Origin: Paratinospora sagittata
Lineage: Eukaryota > Streptophyta > Magnoliopsida > Ranunculales > Menispermaceae
DNA: 64,000 nucleotides
Assembly (NCBI GenBank): GCA_035771175.1
Contig: JAYMFD010003403.1
Location: 22,116-86,115, forward strand
Direction of reading: 5' to 3'
Shown: piece by piece, positions 1 through 14,133 of the stretch
How positions within the stretch are numbered: position 1 is the stretch's first letter
How the letters are laid out: the number at the start of each line of letters is the position of its first letter
The notes under the pieces: generated by a model
Told to the model about the DNA's origin: nothing
Databases searched by the model: none
What the model saw: the letters and a program-made list of their open reading frames with translations, nothing else
Position numbers and translations under genes: made by a program

Positions 1-2356
1 GGAAATCAACGGCCCAAGCTTCCTTTGGCACTGCCTAGAACGTACCGGGCCTAATTGGTGCGATCCCTCTAAAGCATAAGAACGACAATTTGAGAATTAG
101 AAATAACGATTTTTTAGTGAAACCAACGACCCAAAACCACATTTGGCATTGCCATGGTCGTGTTCGTGCTGTCTCGCAAGTTCTTTATACAAATATAAAA
201 TCAAAAACCACTAATTAAACATTTATCAAAGTTGTTTTGTGGCGAAATCGGTGCCATTGGCAATGACGTATGTTTTGCCCAGGATCTAGTGTGATCTCTT
301 TAGAAACATAAAAGCACTCAATTTAATCGTTCAAATAACTTTTCTTTTTTATGAAATCTGAGACCAAAACAAACATTGGCATTGCCATGGTTGTGTACAG
401 ACAGTCTTGCGTGATCTCTTTACAAACAAAAAAAGAACAAATTACGCATTAAAATATGGTATTTTTGGTGAAATCAACGCCTATGGCATTACAAAGGTTG
501 TGCTCGAACAATATAGTGCGATATGTCTAAAAACATTGAAGTACCCAACTTAACAATTAAAGTAACGTTTTTTTGGTAAAAGATACAATCTTGACCAACC
601 ACTGTATTGCCACGCTCTCCCTTGCACTCTCGCCCTACCATTCTACAAATATAAGAAACACAAATTAAGCATGTAAATAAGGTGTTTTTGGAGAAATCAG
701 TGCATTTGACATTACATAGGTTGTGCCCCGGTCAATCTGGTGCGTTCTCTCTAAAAACATAAAAGCACAATTGAAGACCTAAAACAATGTTTTCTTGGTG
801 AAATCTTCCACTCAAACCACCATTGGCAATGCCATGGTCGTGTCCGTGCAGTCTCACACGATCTTTCTACAGAAAATAAATTAAAACACGTACAGAATTA
901 AAATAAGACTTTTTTTCCTTTTTTTTTTGTTAAATCAACAGCCCGAACTACCTTCGGCACGCCTAAAATGTGTCTGGGCACTCTGGTGCCAGATCTCAAA
1001 AAATTATAAAAAAAAAATTGAAGCACTAAGACAATGTTTTCTTGGTGAAATCTTCGACTTCAACCACCATTGGCAATGCCATGGTCGTGTCCGTGCAATC
1101 TCACTCTATCTTTCTACAAAAAAAAAAAAAAAAAAAAACATACATGAATTAAAGACTTTTTTTTTTTTTTTGCGATATCAATAAGCTGAACTACCTCCGG
1201 CATTGCCTAAACTGGGCACTCTGGTGCGATCTCTCTACAAGTATAAGAATGACACGTTAAGCATTAAAATAACATTTTTTTGGTGAAACCAGCAACCTAA
1301 ACCACCTTAGGCATTGACGTGGTCGCGTCCGTGGGGTCTCGCAAGATCTTTCACAAAAACATAAAAAACACAATTTTATTATTAAAATATGTTATTTTTT
1401 AGCAAAACTCCGCGCCTTTGGCATTTCCCAGGTTAAAACAAGGAACGATTGCGATCTCTTAAAAACAAAAAAGAAAAAGAAAAATCATTTAACCCTTAAA
1501 AATAACATCTTTTTTGTGAAATCTTTGAACCGAATCACCTCTGGTAGTGCCATGCTCGAGTCCTTGCACTCTCGCCTGAGCATTTTGTAAATATAAAAAA
1601 CACAAATTAAGCACTAAAGGAGGTGTTTTGGGGGAAGTCAACGACTTCGGAATTACAAAGGTTGTGTGCCCTTGCTAACTCGTGCAATCTCTCCAAAAAC
1701 AAAATAAATTGAATATAATCAATAAAATAATGTGTTCTTAGTAAATTCCGCAACCCAAACCAACATTGGGATTGCAATAATTGTGTTTGTGCAGTCTTGC
1801 GCGATCTTTCACAAATAAAAGAACAACACAAATTAAGAATTAAAATGAGGTTTATTGGGTAATTTTTCTGCCTTTAGCATTACACAGGTTGTGCTCGCCC
1901 AGTCTGGTGCGATATCTCAAGAAACATATAAACACTCAATTAAATCATTAAAATAACGTTTTTTTTTTATTATTTTGGAAAAGCCATAACCCAGACCAAC
2001 TGTGGCATTGCTAAGGTCGTGTCCGTGCCAGACCAACTGTGGCATTGCTTAGGTCGTGTCCGTGCAGTCTTGCACGATCCTTCGACATTCATAAAAAGCA
2101 CAAATTAAGCATTAAAGTAGGTTGATTTTTGAGAAAATTACGGCCTTTGCCATTACACGGGTAGTGCCCGGGCAATTTGCAGCAAGTACTAAAACTTGAA
2201 AAACGCAATTGAAGCACTAAAACAATGCTTTCTAGGTGAAATCTTCGACCCAAACCACCATCGACTTTGCCATGGTCGCATCTGTGCTGTCTCATTTGAT
2301 CCTTCAACAAATATAAAAAAACACGAGTTAAGCATTAAAATAAGGTTTTTTTTTTG
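1..2356 (+). repeat. HOR unit 1
   Basis: Complete 20-monomer unit; the window happens to begin at monomer 1. Private variants: GCCAGATCTC near 986 (others GCCATATCTC), CATTGACGTGG near 1313 (others CATTGTCGTGG) and CGCAAGATC near 1340. It shares a four-A CCCAAAACC variant in monomer 2 with unit 2. The 37-bp internal duplication of monomer 18 is at 1992-2028 and 2029-2065. An A-run (1118-1138) and a T-run (1157-1171) sit at the monomer 10/11 boundary. Confidence 0.95.
1118..1171. repeat. Poly-A / poly-T pair at the monomer 10/11 boundary (first example)
   Basis: A run of 21 A is followed, after an 18-nt spacer, by a run of 15 T. The two runs are complementary and could form a hairpin. The pair recurs in every unit with variable run lengths (for example 12899-12950, 22323-22382 and 34115-34167) and is the main source of unit-length variation. 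Confidence 0.85.
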
Positions 2357-4714
2357 GGAAATCAACGGCCCAAGCTTCCTTTGGCACTGCCTAGAACGTA
2401 CCGGGCCTAATTGGTGCGATCCCTCTAAAGCATAAGAACGACAATTTGAGAATTAGAAATAACGATTTTTTAGTGAAACCAACGACCCAAAACCACATTT
2501 GGCATTGCCATGGTCGTGTTCGTGCTGTCTCGCAAGTTCTTTATACAAATATAAAATCAAAAACCACTAATTAAACATTTATCAAAGTTGTTTTGTGGCG
2601 AAATCGGTGCCATTGGCAATGACGTATGTTTTGCCCAGGATCTAGTGTGATCTCTTTAGAAACATAAAAGCACTCAATTTAATCGTTCAAATAACTTTTC
2701 TTTTTTATGAAATCTGAGACCAAAACAAACATTGGCATTGCCATGGTTGTGTACAGACAGTCTTGCGTGATCTCTTTACAAACAAAAAAAGAACAAATTA
2801 CGCATTAAAATATGGTATTTTTGGTGAAATCAACGCCTATGGCATTACAAAGGTTGTGCTCGAACAATATAGTGCGATATGTCTAAAAACATTGAAGTAC
2901 CCAACTTAACAATTAAAGTAACGTTTTTTTGGTAAAAGATACAATCTTGACCAACCACTGTATTGCCACGCTCTCCCTTGCACTCTCGCCCTACCATTCT
3001 ACAAATATAAGAAACACAAATTAAGCATGTAAATAAGGTGTTTTTGGAGAAATCAGTGCATTTGACATTACATAGGTTGTGCCCCGGTCAATCTGGTGCG
3101 TTCTCTCTAAAAACATAAAAGCACAATTGAAGACCTAAAACAATGTTTTCTTGGTGAAATCTTCCACTCAAACCACCATTGGCAATGCCATGGTCGTGTC
3201 CGTGCAGTCTCACACGATCTTTCTACAGAAAATAAATTAAAACACGTACAGAATTAAAATAAGACTTTTTTTCCTTTTTTTTTTGTTAAATCAACAGCCC
3301 GAACTACCTTCGGCACGCCTAAAATGTGTCTGGGCACTCTGGTGCCATATCTCAAAAAATTATAAAAAAAAAATTGAAGCACTAAGACAATGTTTTCTGG
3401 GTGAAATCTTCGACTTCAACCACCATTGGCAATGCCATGGTCGTGTCCGTGCAATCTCACTCTATCTTTCTACAAAAAAAAAAAAAAAAAAAAAACATAC
3501 TTGAATTAAAGACTTTTTTTTTTTTTTTTGCGATATCGATAAGCTGAACTGCCTCCGGCATTGCCTAAACTGGGCACTCTGGTGCGATCTCTCTACAAGT
3601 ATAAGAATGACACGTTAAGCATTAAAATAACATTTTTTTGGTGAAACCAGCAACCTAAACCACCTTAGGCATTGTCGTGGTCGCGTCCGTGGGGTCTCGC
3701 ACGATCTTTCACAAAAACATAAAAAACACAATTTAATTATTAAAATATGTTATTTTTTAGCAAAACTCCGCGCCTTTGGCATTTCCCAGGTTAAAACAAG
3801 GAACGATTGCGATCTCTTAAAAACAAAAAAGAAAAAGAAAAATCATTTAACCCTTAAAAATAACATCTTTTTTGTGAAATCTTTGAACCGAATCACCTCT
3901 GGTAGTGCCATGCTCGAGTCCTTGCACTCTCGCCTGAGCATTTTGTAAATATAAAAAACACAAATTAAGCACTAAAGGAGGTGTTTTGGGGGAAGTCAAC
4001 GACTTCGGAATTACAAAGGTTGTGTGCCCTTGCTAACTCGTGCAATCTCTCCAAAAACAAAATAAATTGAATATAATCAATAAAATAATGTGTTCTTAGT
4101 AAATTCCGCAACCCAAACCAACATTGGGATTGCAATAATTGTGTTTGTGCAGTCTTGCGCGATCTTTCACAAATAAAAGAACAACACAAATTAAGAATTA
4201 AAATGAGGTTTATTGGGTAATTTTTCTGCCTTTAGCATTACACAGGTTGTGCTCGCCCAGTCTGGTGCGATATCTCAAGAAACATATAAACACTCAATTA
4301 AATCATTAAAATAACGTTTTTTTTTTATTATTTTGGAAAAGCCATAACCCAGACCAACTGTGGCATTGCTAAGGTCGTGTCCGTGCCAGACCAACTGTGG
4401 CATTGCTTAGGTCGTGTCCGTGCAGTCTTGCACGATCCTTCGACATTCATAAAAAGCACAAATTAAGCATTAAAGTAGGTTGATTTTTGAGAAAATTACG
4501 GCCTTTGCCATTACACGGGTAGTGCCCGGGCAATTTGCAGCAAGTACTAAAACTTGAAAAACGCAATTGAAGCACTAAAACAATGCTTTCTAGGTGAAAT
4601 CTTCGACCCAAACCACCATCGACTTTGCCATGGTCGCATCTGTGCTGTCTCATTTGATCCTTCAACAAATATAAAAAAACACGAGTTAAGCATTAAAATA
4701 AGGTTTTTTTTTTG
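2357..4714 (+). repeat. HOR unit 2
   Basis: Complete unit with the monomer-18 duplication. Private variants include TTCTGGGTGAAATC near 3396, CATACTTGAATT near 3496 and GAACTGCCTCC near 3546. It shares CCCAAAACC with unit 1, and GATATCGATAAGC with the distant unit 9. Confidence 0.95.
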
Positions 4715-7071
4715 GGAAATCAACGGCCCAAGCTTCCTTTGGCACTGCCTAGAACGTACCGGGCCTAATTGGTGCGATCCCTCTAAAGCATAAGAACGAC
4801 AATTTGAGAATTAGAAATAACGATTTTTTAGTGAAACCAACGACCCAAACCACATTTGGCATTGCCATGGTCGTGTTCGTGCTGTCTCGCAAGTTCTTTA
4901 TACAAATATAAAATCAAAAACCACTAATTAAACATTTATCAAAGTTGTTTTGTGGCGAAATCGGTGCCATTGGCAATGACGTATGTTTTGCCCAGGATCT
5001 AGTGTGATCTCTTTAGAAACATAAAAGCACTCAATTTAATCGTTCAAATAACTTTTCTTTTTTATGAAATCTGAGACCAAAACAAACATTGGCATTGCCA
5101 TGGTTGTGTACAGACAGTCTTGCGTGATCTCTTTACAAACAAAAAAAGAACAAATTACGCATTAAAATATGGTATTTTTGGTGAAATCAACGCCTATGGC
5201 ATTACAAAGGTTGTGCTCGAACAATATAGTGCGATATGTCTAAAAACATTGAAGTACCCAACTTAACAATTAAAGTAACGTTTTTTTGGTAAAAGATACA
5301 ATCTTGACCAACCACTGTATTGCCACGCTCTCCCTTGCACTCTCGCCCTACCATTCTACAAATATAAGAAACACAAATTAAGCATGTAAATAAGGTGTTT
5401 TTGGAGAAATCAGTGCATTTGACATTACATAGGTTGTGCCCCGGTCAATCTGGTGCGTTCTCTCTAAAAACATAAAAGCACAATTGAAGACCTAAAACAA
5501 TGTTTTCTTGGTGAAATCTTCCACTCAAACCACCATTGGCAATGCCATGGTCGTGTCCGTGCAGTCTCACACGATCTTTCTACAGAAAATAAATTAAAAC
5601 ACGTACAGAATTAAAATAAGACTTTTTTTCCTTTTTTTTTTGTTAAATCAACAGCCCGAACTACCTTCGGCACGCCTAAAATGTGTCTGGGCACTCTGGT
5701 GCCATATCTCAAAAAATTATAAAAAAAAAATTGAAGCACTAAGACAATGTTTTCTTGGTGAAATCTTCGACTTCAACCACCATTGGCAATGCCATGGTCG
5801 TGTCCGTGCAATCTCACTCTATCTTTCTACAAAAAAAAAAAAAAAAAAAAAACATACATGAATTAAAGACTTTTTTTTTTTTTTTTGCGATATCAATAAG
5901 CTGAACTACCTCCGGCATTGCCTAAACTGGGCACTCTGGTGCGATCTCTCTACAAGTATAAGAATGACACGTTAAGCATTAAAATAACATTTTTTTGGTG
6001 AAACCAGCAACCTAAACCACCTTAGGCATTGTCGTGGTCGCGTCCGTGGGGTCTCGCACGATCTTTCACAAAAACATAAAAAACACAATTTAATTATTAA
6101 AATATGTTATTTTTTAGCAAAAATCCGCGCCTTTGGCATTTCCCAGGTTAAAACAAGGAACGATTGCGATCTCTTAAAAACAAAAAAGAAAAAGAAAAAT
6201 CATTTAACCCTTAAAAATAACATCTTTTTTGTGAAATCTTTGAACCGAATCACCTCTGGTAGTGCCATGCTCGAGTCCTTGCACTCTCGCCTGAGCATTT
6301 TGTAAATATAAAAAACACAAATTAAGCATTAAAGGAGGTGTTTTGGGGGAAGTCAACGACTTCGGAATTACAAAGGTTGTGTGCCCTTGCTAACTCGTGC
6401 AATCTCTCCAAAAACAAAATCAATTGAATATAATCAATAAAATAATGTGTTCTTAGTAAATTCCGCAACCCAAACCAACATTGGGATTGCAATAATTGTG
6501 TTTGTGCAGTCTTGCGCGATCTTTCACAAATAAAAGAACAACACAAATTAAGAATTAAAATGAGGTTTATTGGGTAATTTTTCTGCCTTTAGCATTACAC
6601 AGGTTGTGCTCGCCCAGTCTGGTGCGATATCTCAAGAAACATATAAACACTCAATTAAATCATTAAAATAACGTTTTTTTTTTATTATTTTGGAAAAGCC
6701 ATAACCCAGACCAACTGTGGCATTGCTAAGGTCGTGTCCGTGCCAGACCAACTGTGGCATTGCTTAGGTCGTGTCCGTGCAGTCTTGCACGATCCTTCGA
6801 CATTCATAAAAAGCACAAATTAAGCATTAAAGTAGGTTGATTTTTGAGAAAATTACGGCCTTTGCCATTACACGGGTAGTGCCCGGGCAATTTGCAGCAA
6901 GTACTAAAACTTGAAAAACGCAATTGAAGCACTAAAACAATGCTTTCTAGGTGAAATCTTCGACCCAAACCACCATCGACTTTGCCATGGTCGCATCTGT
7001 GCTGTCTCATTTGATCCTTCTACAAATATAAAAAAACACGAGTTAAGCATTAAAATAAGGTTTTTTTTTGG
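4715..7071 (+). repeat. HOR unit 3
   Basis: Complete unit with the monomer-18 duplication. Shares GCAAAAATCCGCGCC (monomer 13) and AAGCATTAAAGGAGG (monomer 14/15) with its neighbour unit 4. Private CAATTGAATA near 6421. Confidence 0.95.
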
Positions 7072-9428
7072 GGAAATCAACGGCCCAAGCTTCCTTTGGC
7101 ACTGCCTAGAACGTACCGGGCCTAATTGGTGCGATCCCTCTAAAGCATAAGAACGACAATTTGAGAATTAGAAATAACGATTTTTTAGTGAAACCAACGA
7201 CCCCAAACCACATTTGGCATTGCCATGGTCGTGTTCGTGCTGTCTCGCAAGTTCTTTATACAAATATAAAATCAAAAACCACTAATTAAACATTTATCAA
7301 AGTTGTTTTGTGGCGAAATCGGTGCCATTGGCAATGACGTATGTTTTGCCCAGGATCTAGTGTGATCTCTTTAGAAACATAAAAGCACTCAATTTAATCG
7401 TTCAAATAACTTTTCTTTTTTATGAAATCTGAGACCAAAACAAACATTGGCATTGCCATGGTTGTGTACAGACAGTCTTGCGTGATCTCTTTACAAACAA
7501 AAAAAGAACAAATTACGCATTAAAATATGGTATTTTTGGTGAAATCAACGCCTATGGCATTACAAAGGTTGTGCTCGAACAATATAGTGCGATATGTCTA
7601 AAAACATTGAAGTACCCAACTTAACAATTAAAGTAACGTTTTTTTGGTAAAAGATACAATCTTGACCAACCACTGTATTGCCACGCTCTCCCTTGCACTC
7701 TCGCCCTACCATTCTACAAATATAAGAAACACAAATTAAGCATGTAAATAAGGTGTTTTTGGAGAAATCAGTGCATTTGACATTACATAGGTTGTGCCCC
7801 GGTCAATCTGGTGCGTTCTCTCTAAAAACATAAAAGCACAATTGAAGACCTAAAACAATGTTTTCTTGGTGAAATCTTCCACTCAAACCACCATTGGCAA
7901 TGCCATGGTCGTGTCCGTGCAGTCTCACACGATCTTTCTACAGAAAATAAATTAAAACACGTACAGAATTAAAATAAGACTTTTTTTCCTTTTTTTTTGT
8001 TAAATCAACAGCCCGAACTACCTTCGGCACGCCTAAAATGTGTCTGGGCACTCTGGTGCCATATCTCAAAAAATTATAAAAAAAAAAATTGAAGCACTAA
8101 GACAATGTTTTCTTGGTGAAATCTTCGACTTCAACCACCATTGGCAATGCCATGGTCGTGTCCGTGCAATCTCACTCTATCTTTCTACAAAAAAAAAAAA
8201 AAAAAAAAACATACATGAATTAAAGACTTTTTTTTTTTTTTTTTGCGATATCAATAAGCTGAACTACCTCCGGCATTGCCTAAACTGGGCACTCTGGTGC
8301 GATCTCTCTACAAGTATAAGAATGACACGTTAAGCATTAAAATAACATTTTTTTGGTGAAACCAGCAACCTAAACCACCTTAGGCATTGTCGTGGTCGCG
8401 TCCGTGGGGTCTAGCACGATCTTTCACAAAAACATAAAAAACACAATTTAATTATTAAAATATGTTATTTTTTAGCAAAAATCCGCGCCTTTGGCATTTC
8501 CCAGGTTAAAACAAGGAACGATTGCGATCTCTTAAAAACAAAAAAGAAAAAGAAAAATCATTTAACCCTTAAAAATAACATCTTTTTTGTGAAATCTTTG
8601 AACCGAATCACCTCTGGTAGTGCCATGCTCGAGTCCTTGCACTCTCGCCTGAGCATTTTGTAAATATAAAAAACACAAATTAAGCATTAAAGGAGGTGTT
8701 TTGGGGGAAGTCAACGACTTCGGAATTACAAAGGTTGTGTGCCCTTGCTAACTCTTGCAATCTCTCCAAAAACAAAATAAATTGAATATAATCAATAAAA
8801 TAATGTGTTCTTAGTAAATTCCGCAACCCAAACCAACATTGGGATTGCAATAATTGTGTTTGTGCAGTCTTGCGCGATCTTTCACAAATAAAAGAACAAC
8901 ACAAATTAAGAATTAAAATGAGGTTTATTGGGTAATTTTTCTGCCTTTAGCATTACACAGGTTGTGCTCGCCCAGTCTGGTGCGATATCTCAAGAAACAT
9001 ATAAACACTCAATTAAATCATTAAAATAACGTTTTTTTTTATTATTTTGGAAAAGCCATAACCCAGACCAACTGTGGCATTGCTAAGGTCGTGTCCGTGC
9101 CAGACCAACTGTGGCATTGCTTAGGTCGTGTCCGTGCAGTCTTGCACGATCCTTCGACATTCATAAAAAGCACAAATTAAGCATTAAAGTAGGTTGATTT
9201 TTGAGAAAATTACGGCCTTTGCCATTACACGGGTAGTGCCCGGGCAATTTGCAGCAAGTACTAAAACTTGAAAAACGCAATTGAAGCACTAAAACAATGC
9301 TTTCTAGGTGAAATCTTCGACCCAAACCACCATCGACTTTGCCATGGTCGCATCTGTGCTGTCTCATTTGATCCTTCTACAAATATAAAAAAACACGAGT
9401 TAAGCATTAAAATAAGGTTTTTTTTTGG
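7072..9428 (+). repeat. HOR unit 4
   Basis: Complete unit with the monomer-18 duplication. Shares the monomer-13 and monomer-14 variants of unit 3. Private variants: GGGTCTAGCACG near 8408 and TAACTCTTGCAATC near 8749. GACCCCAAACC in monomer 2 recurs in units 12-15. Confidence 0.95.
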
Positions 9429-11785
9429 GGAAATCAACGGCCCAAGCTTCCTTTGGCACTGCCTAGAACGTACCGGGCCTAATTGGTGCGATCCCTCTAA
9501 AGCATAAGAACGACAATTTGAGAATTAGAAATAACGATTTTTTAGTGAAACCAACGACCCAAACCACATTTGGCATTGCCATGGTCGTGTTCGTGCTGTC
9601 TCGCAAGTTCTTTATACAAATATAAAATCAAAAACCACTAATTAAACATTTATCAAAGTTGTTTTGTGGCGAAATCGGTGCCATTGGCAATGACGTATGT
9701 TTTGCCCAGGATCTAGTGTGATCTCTTTAGAAACATAAAAGCACTCAATTTAATCGTTCAAATAACTTTTCTTTTTTATGAAATCTGAGACCAAAACAAA
9801 CATTGGCATTGCCATGGTTGTGTACAGACAGTCTTGCGTGATCTCTTTACAAACAAAAAAAGAACAAATTACGCATTAAAATATGGTATTTTTGGTGAAA
9901 TCAACGCCTATGGCATTACAAAGGTTGTGCTCGAACAATATAGTGCGATATGTCTAAAAACATTGAAGTACCCAACTTAACAATTAAAGTAACGTTTTTT
10001 TGGTAAAAGATACAATCTTGACCAACCACTGTATTGCCACGCTCTCCCTTGCACTCTCGCCCTACCATTCTACAAATATAAGAAACACAAATTAAGCATG
10101 TAAATAAGGTGTTTTTGGAGAAATCAGTGCATTTGACATTACATAGGTTGTGCCCCGGTCAATCTGGTGCGTTCTCTCTAAAAACATAAAAGCACAATTG
10201 AAGACCTAAAACAATGTTTTCTTGGTGAAATCTTCCACTCAAACCACCATTGGCAATGCCATGGTCGTGTCCGTGCAGTCTCACACGATCTTTCTACAGA
10301 AAATAAATTAAAACACGTACAGAATTAAAATAAGACTTTTTTTCCTTTTTTTTTGTTAAATCAACAGCCCGAACTACCTTCGGCACGCCTAAAATGTGTC
10401 TGGGCACTCTGGTGCCATATCTCAAAAAATTATAAAAAAAACATTGAAGCACTAAGACAATGTTTTCTTGGTGAAATCTTCGACTTCAACCACCATTGGC
10501 AATGCCATGGTCGTGTCCGTGCAATCTCACTATCTTTCTACAAAAAAAAAAAAAAAAAAAAAAAACATACATGAATTAAAGACTTTTTTTTTTTTTTTTT
10601 GCGATATCAATAAGCTGAACTACCTCCGGCATTGCCTAAACTGGGCACTCTGGTGCGATCTCTCTACAAGTATAAGAATGACACGTTAAGCATTAAAATA
10701 ACATTTTTTTGGTGAAACCAGCAACCTAAACCACCTTAGGCATTGTCGTGGTCGCGTCCGTGGGGTCTCGCACGATCTTTCACAAAAACATAAAAAACAC
10801 AATTTAATTATTAAAATATGTTATTTTTTAGCAAAACTCCGCGCCTTTGGCATTTCCAAGGTTAAAACAAGGAACGATTGCGATCTCTTAAAAACAAAAA
10901 AGAAAAAGAAAAATCATTTAACCCTTAAAAATAACATCTTTTTTGTGAAATCTTTGAACCGAATCACCTCTGGTAGTGCCATGCTCGAGTCCTTGCACTC
11001 TCGCCTGAGCATTTTGTAAATATAAAAAACACAAATTAAGCACTAAAGGAGGTGTTTTGGGGGAAGTCAACGACTTCGGAATTACAAAGGTTGTGTGCCC
11101 TTGCTAACTCGTGCAATCTCTCCAAAAACAAAATAAATTGAATATAATCAATAAAATAATGTGTTCTTAGTAAATTCCGCAACCCAAACCAACATTGGGA
11201 TTGCAATAATTGTGTTTGTGCAGTCTTGCGCGATCTTTCACAAATAAAAGAACAACACAAATTAAGACTTAAAATGAGGTTTATTGGGTAATTTTTCTGC
11301 CTTTAGCATTACACAGGTTGTGCTCGCCCAGTCTGGTGCGATATCTCAAGAAACATATAAACACTCAATTAAATCATTAAAATAACGTTTTTTTTTTATT
11401 ATTTTGGAAAAGCCATAACCCAGACCAACTGTGGCATTGCTAAGGTCGTGTCCGTGCCAGACCAACTGTGGCATTGCTTAGGTCGTGTCCGTGCAGTCTT
11501 GCACGATCCTTCGACATTCATAAAAAGCACAAATTAAGCATTAAAGTAGGTTGATTTTTGAGAAAATTACGGCCTTTGCCATTACACGGGTAGTGCCCGG
11601 GCAATTTGCAGCAAGTACTAAAACTTGAAAAACGCAATTGAAGCACTAAAACAATGCTTTCTAGGTGAAATCTTCGACCCAAACCACCATCGACTTTGCC
11701 ATGGTCGCATCTGTGCTGTCTCATTTGATCCTTCTACAAATATAAAAAAACACGAGTTAAGCATTAAAATAAGGTTTTTTTTTGG
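9429..11785 (+). repeat. HOR unit 5
   Basis: Complete unit with the monomer-18 duplication. Shares with unit 6 only: AAAAAACATTGAAGC near 10436 and CATTTCCAAGG near 10851. CTCACTATC (two bases shorter than CTCACTCTATC) and AAGACTTAAAATG are shared with several later units. Confidence 0.95.
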
Positions 11786-14133
11786 GGAAATCAACGGCCC
11801 AAGCTTCCTTTGGCACTGCCTAGAACGTACCGGGCCTAATTGGTGCGATCCCTCTAAAGCATAAGAACGACAATTTGAGAATTAGAAATAACGATTTTTT
11901 AGTGAAACCAACGACCCAAACCACATTTGGCATTGCCATGGTCGTGTTCGTGCTGTCTCGCAAGTTCTTTATACAAATATAAAATCAAAAACCACTAATT
12001 AAACATTTATCAAAGTTGTTTTGTGGCGAAATCGGTGCCATTGGCAATGACGTATGTTTTGCCCAGGATCTAGTGTGATCTCTTTAGAAACATAAAAGCA
12101 CTCAATTTAATCGTTCAAATAACTTTTCTTTTTTATGAAATCTGAGACCAAAACAAACATTGGCATTGCCATGGTTGTGTACAGACAGTCTTGCGTGATC
12201 TCTTTACAAACAAAAAAAGAACAAATTACGCATTAAAATATGGTATTTTTGGTGAAATCAACGCCTATGGCATTACAAAGGTTGTGCTCGAACAATATAG
12301 TGCGATATGTCTAAAAACATTGAAGTACCCAACTTAACAATTAAAGTAACGTTTTTTTGGTAAAAGATACAATCTTGACCAACCACTGTATTGCCACGCT
12401 CTCCCTTGCACTCTCGCCCTACCATTCTACAAATATAAGAAACACAAATTAAGCATGTAAATAAGGTGTTTTTGGAGAAATCAGTGCATTTGACATTACA
12501 TAGGTTGTGCCCCGGTCAATCTGGTGCGTTCTCTCTAAAAACATAAAAGCACAATTGAAGACCTAAAACAATGTTTTCTTGGTGAAATCTTCCACTCAAA
12601 CCACCATTGGCAATGCCATGGTCGTGTCCGTGCAGTCTCACACGATCTTTCTACAGAAAATAAATTAAAACACGTACAGAATAAAAATAAGACTTTTTTT
12701 CCTTTTTTTTTGTTAAATCAACAGCCCGAACTACCTTCGGCACGCCTAAAATGTGTCTGGGCACTCTGGTGCCATATCTCAAAAAATTATAAAAAAAACA
12801 TTGAAGCACTAAGACAATGTTTTCTTGGTGAAATCTTCGACTTCAACCACCATTGGCAATGCCATGGTCGTGTCCGTGCAATCTCACTATCTTTCTACAA
12901 AAAAAAAAAAAAAAACATACATGAATTAAAGACTTTTTTTTTTTTTTTTGCGATATCAATAAGCTGAACTACCTCCGGCATTGCCTAAACTGGGCACTCT
13001 GGTGCGATCTCTCTACAAGTATAAGAATGACACGTTAAGCATTAAAATAACATTTTTTTGGTGAAACCAGCAACCTAAACCACCTTAGGCATTGTCGTGG
13101 TCGCGTCCGTGGGGTCTCGCACGATCTTTCACAAAAACATAAAAAACACAATTTAATTATTAAAATATGTTATTTTTTAGCAAAACTCCGCGCCTTTGGC
13201 ATTTCCAAGGTTAAAACAAGGAACGATTGCGATCTCTTAAAAACAAAAAAGAAAAAGAAAAATCATTTAACCCTTAAAAATAACATCTTTTTTGTGAAAT
13301 CTTTGAACCGAATCACCTCTGGTAGTGCCATGCTCGAGTCCTTGCACTCTCGCCTGAGCATTTTGTAAATATAAAAAACACAAATTAAGCACTAAAGGAG
13401 GTGTTTTGGGGGAAGTCAACGACTTCGGAATTACAAAGGTTGTGTGCCCTTGCTAACTCGTGCAATCTCTCCAAAAACAAAATAAATTGAATATAATCAA
13501 TAAAATAATGTGTTCTTAGTAAATTCCGCAACCCAAACCAACATTGGGATTGCAATAATTGTGTTTGTGCAGTCTTGCGCGATCTTTCACAAATAAAAGA
13601 ACAACACAAATTAAGACTTAAAATGAGGTTTATTGGGTAATTTTTCTGCCTTTAGCATTACACAGGTTGTGCTCGCCCAGTCTGGTGCGATATCTCAAGA
13701 AACATATAAACACTCAATTAAATCATTAAAATAACGTTTTTTTTTTATTATTTTGGAAAAGCCATAACCCAGACCAACTGTGGCATTGCTAAGGTCGTGT
13801 CCGTGCCAGACCAACTGTGGCATTGCTTAGGTCGTGTCCGTGCAGTCTTGCACGATCCTTCGACATTCATAAAAAGCACAAATTAAGCATTAAAGTAGGT
13901 TGATTTTTGAGAAAATTACGACCTTTGCCATTACACGGGTAGTGCCCGGGCAATTTGCAGCAAGTACTAAAACTTGAAAAACGCAATTGAAGCACTAAAA
14001 CAATGCTTTCTAGGTGAAATCTTCGACCCAAACCACCATCGACTTTGCCATGGTCGCATCTGTGCTGTCTCATTTGATCCTTCTACAAATATAAAAAAAC
14101 ACGAGTTAAGCATTAAAATAAGGTTTTTTTTGG
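11786..14133 (+). repeat. HOR unit 6
   Basis: Complete but slightly short unit (2,348 bp), because of a shorter A-run (about 12899-12915) and T-runs. Shares the private pair of unit 5. Its own variants are CAGAATAAAAATAAG near 12677 and TTACGACCTTTG near 13916. Confidence 0.95.
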
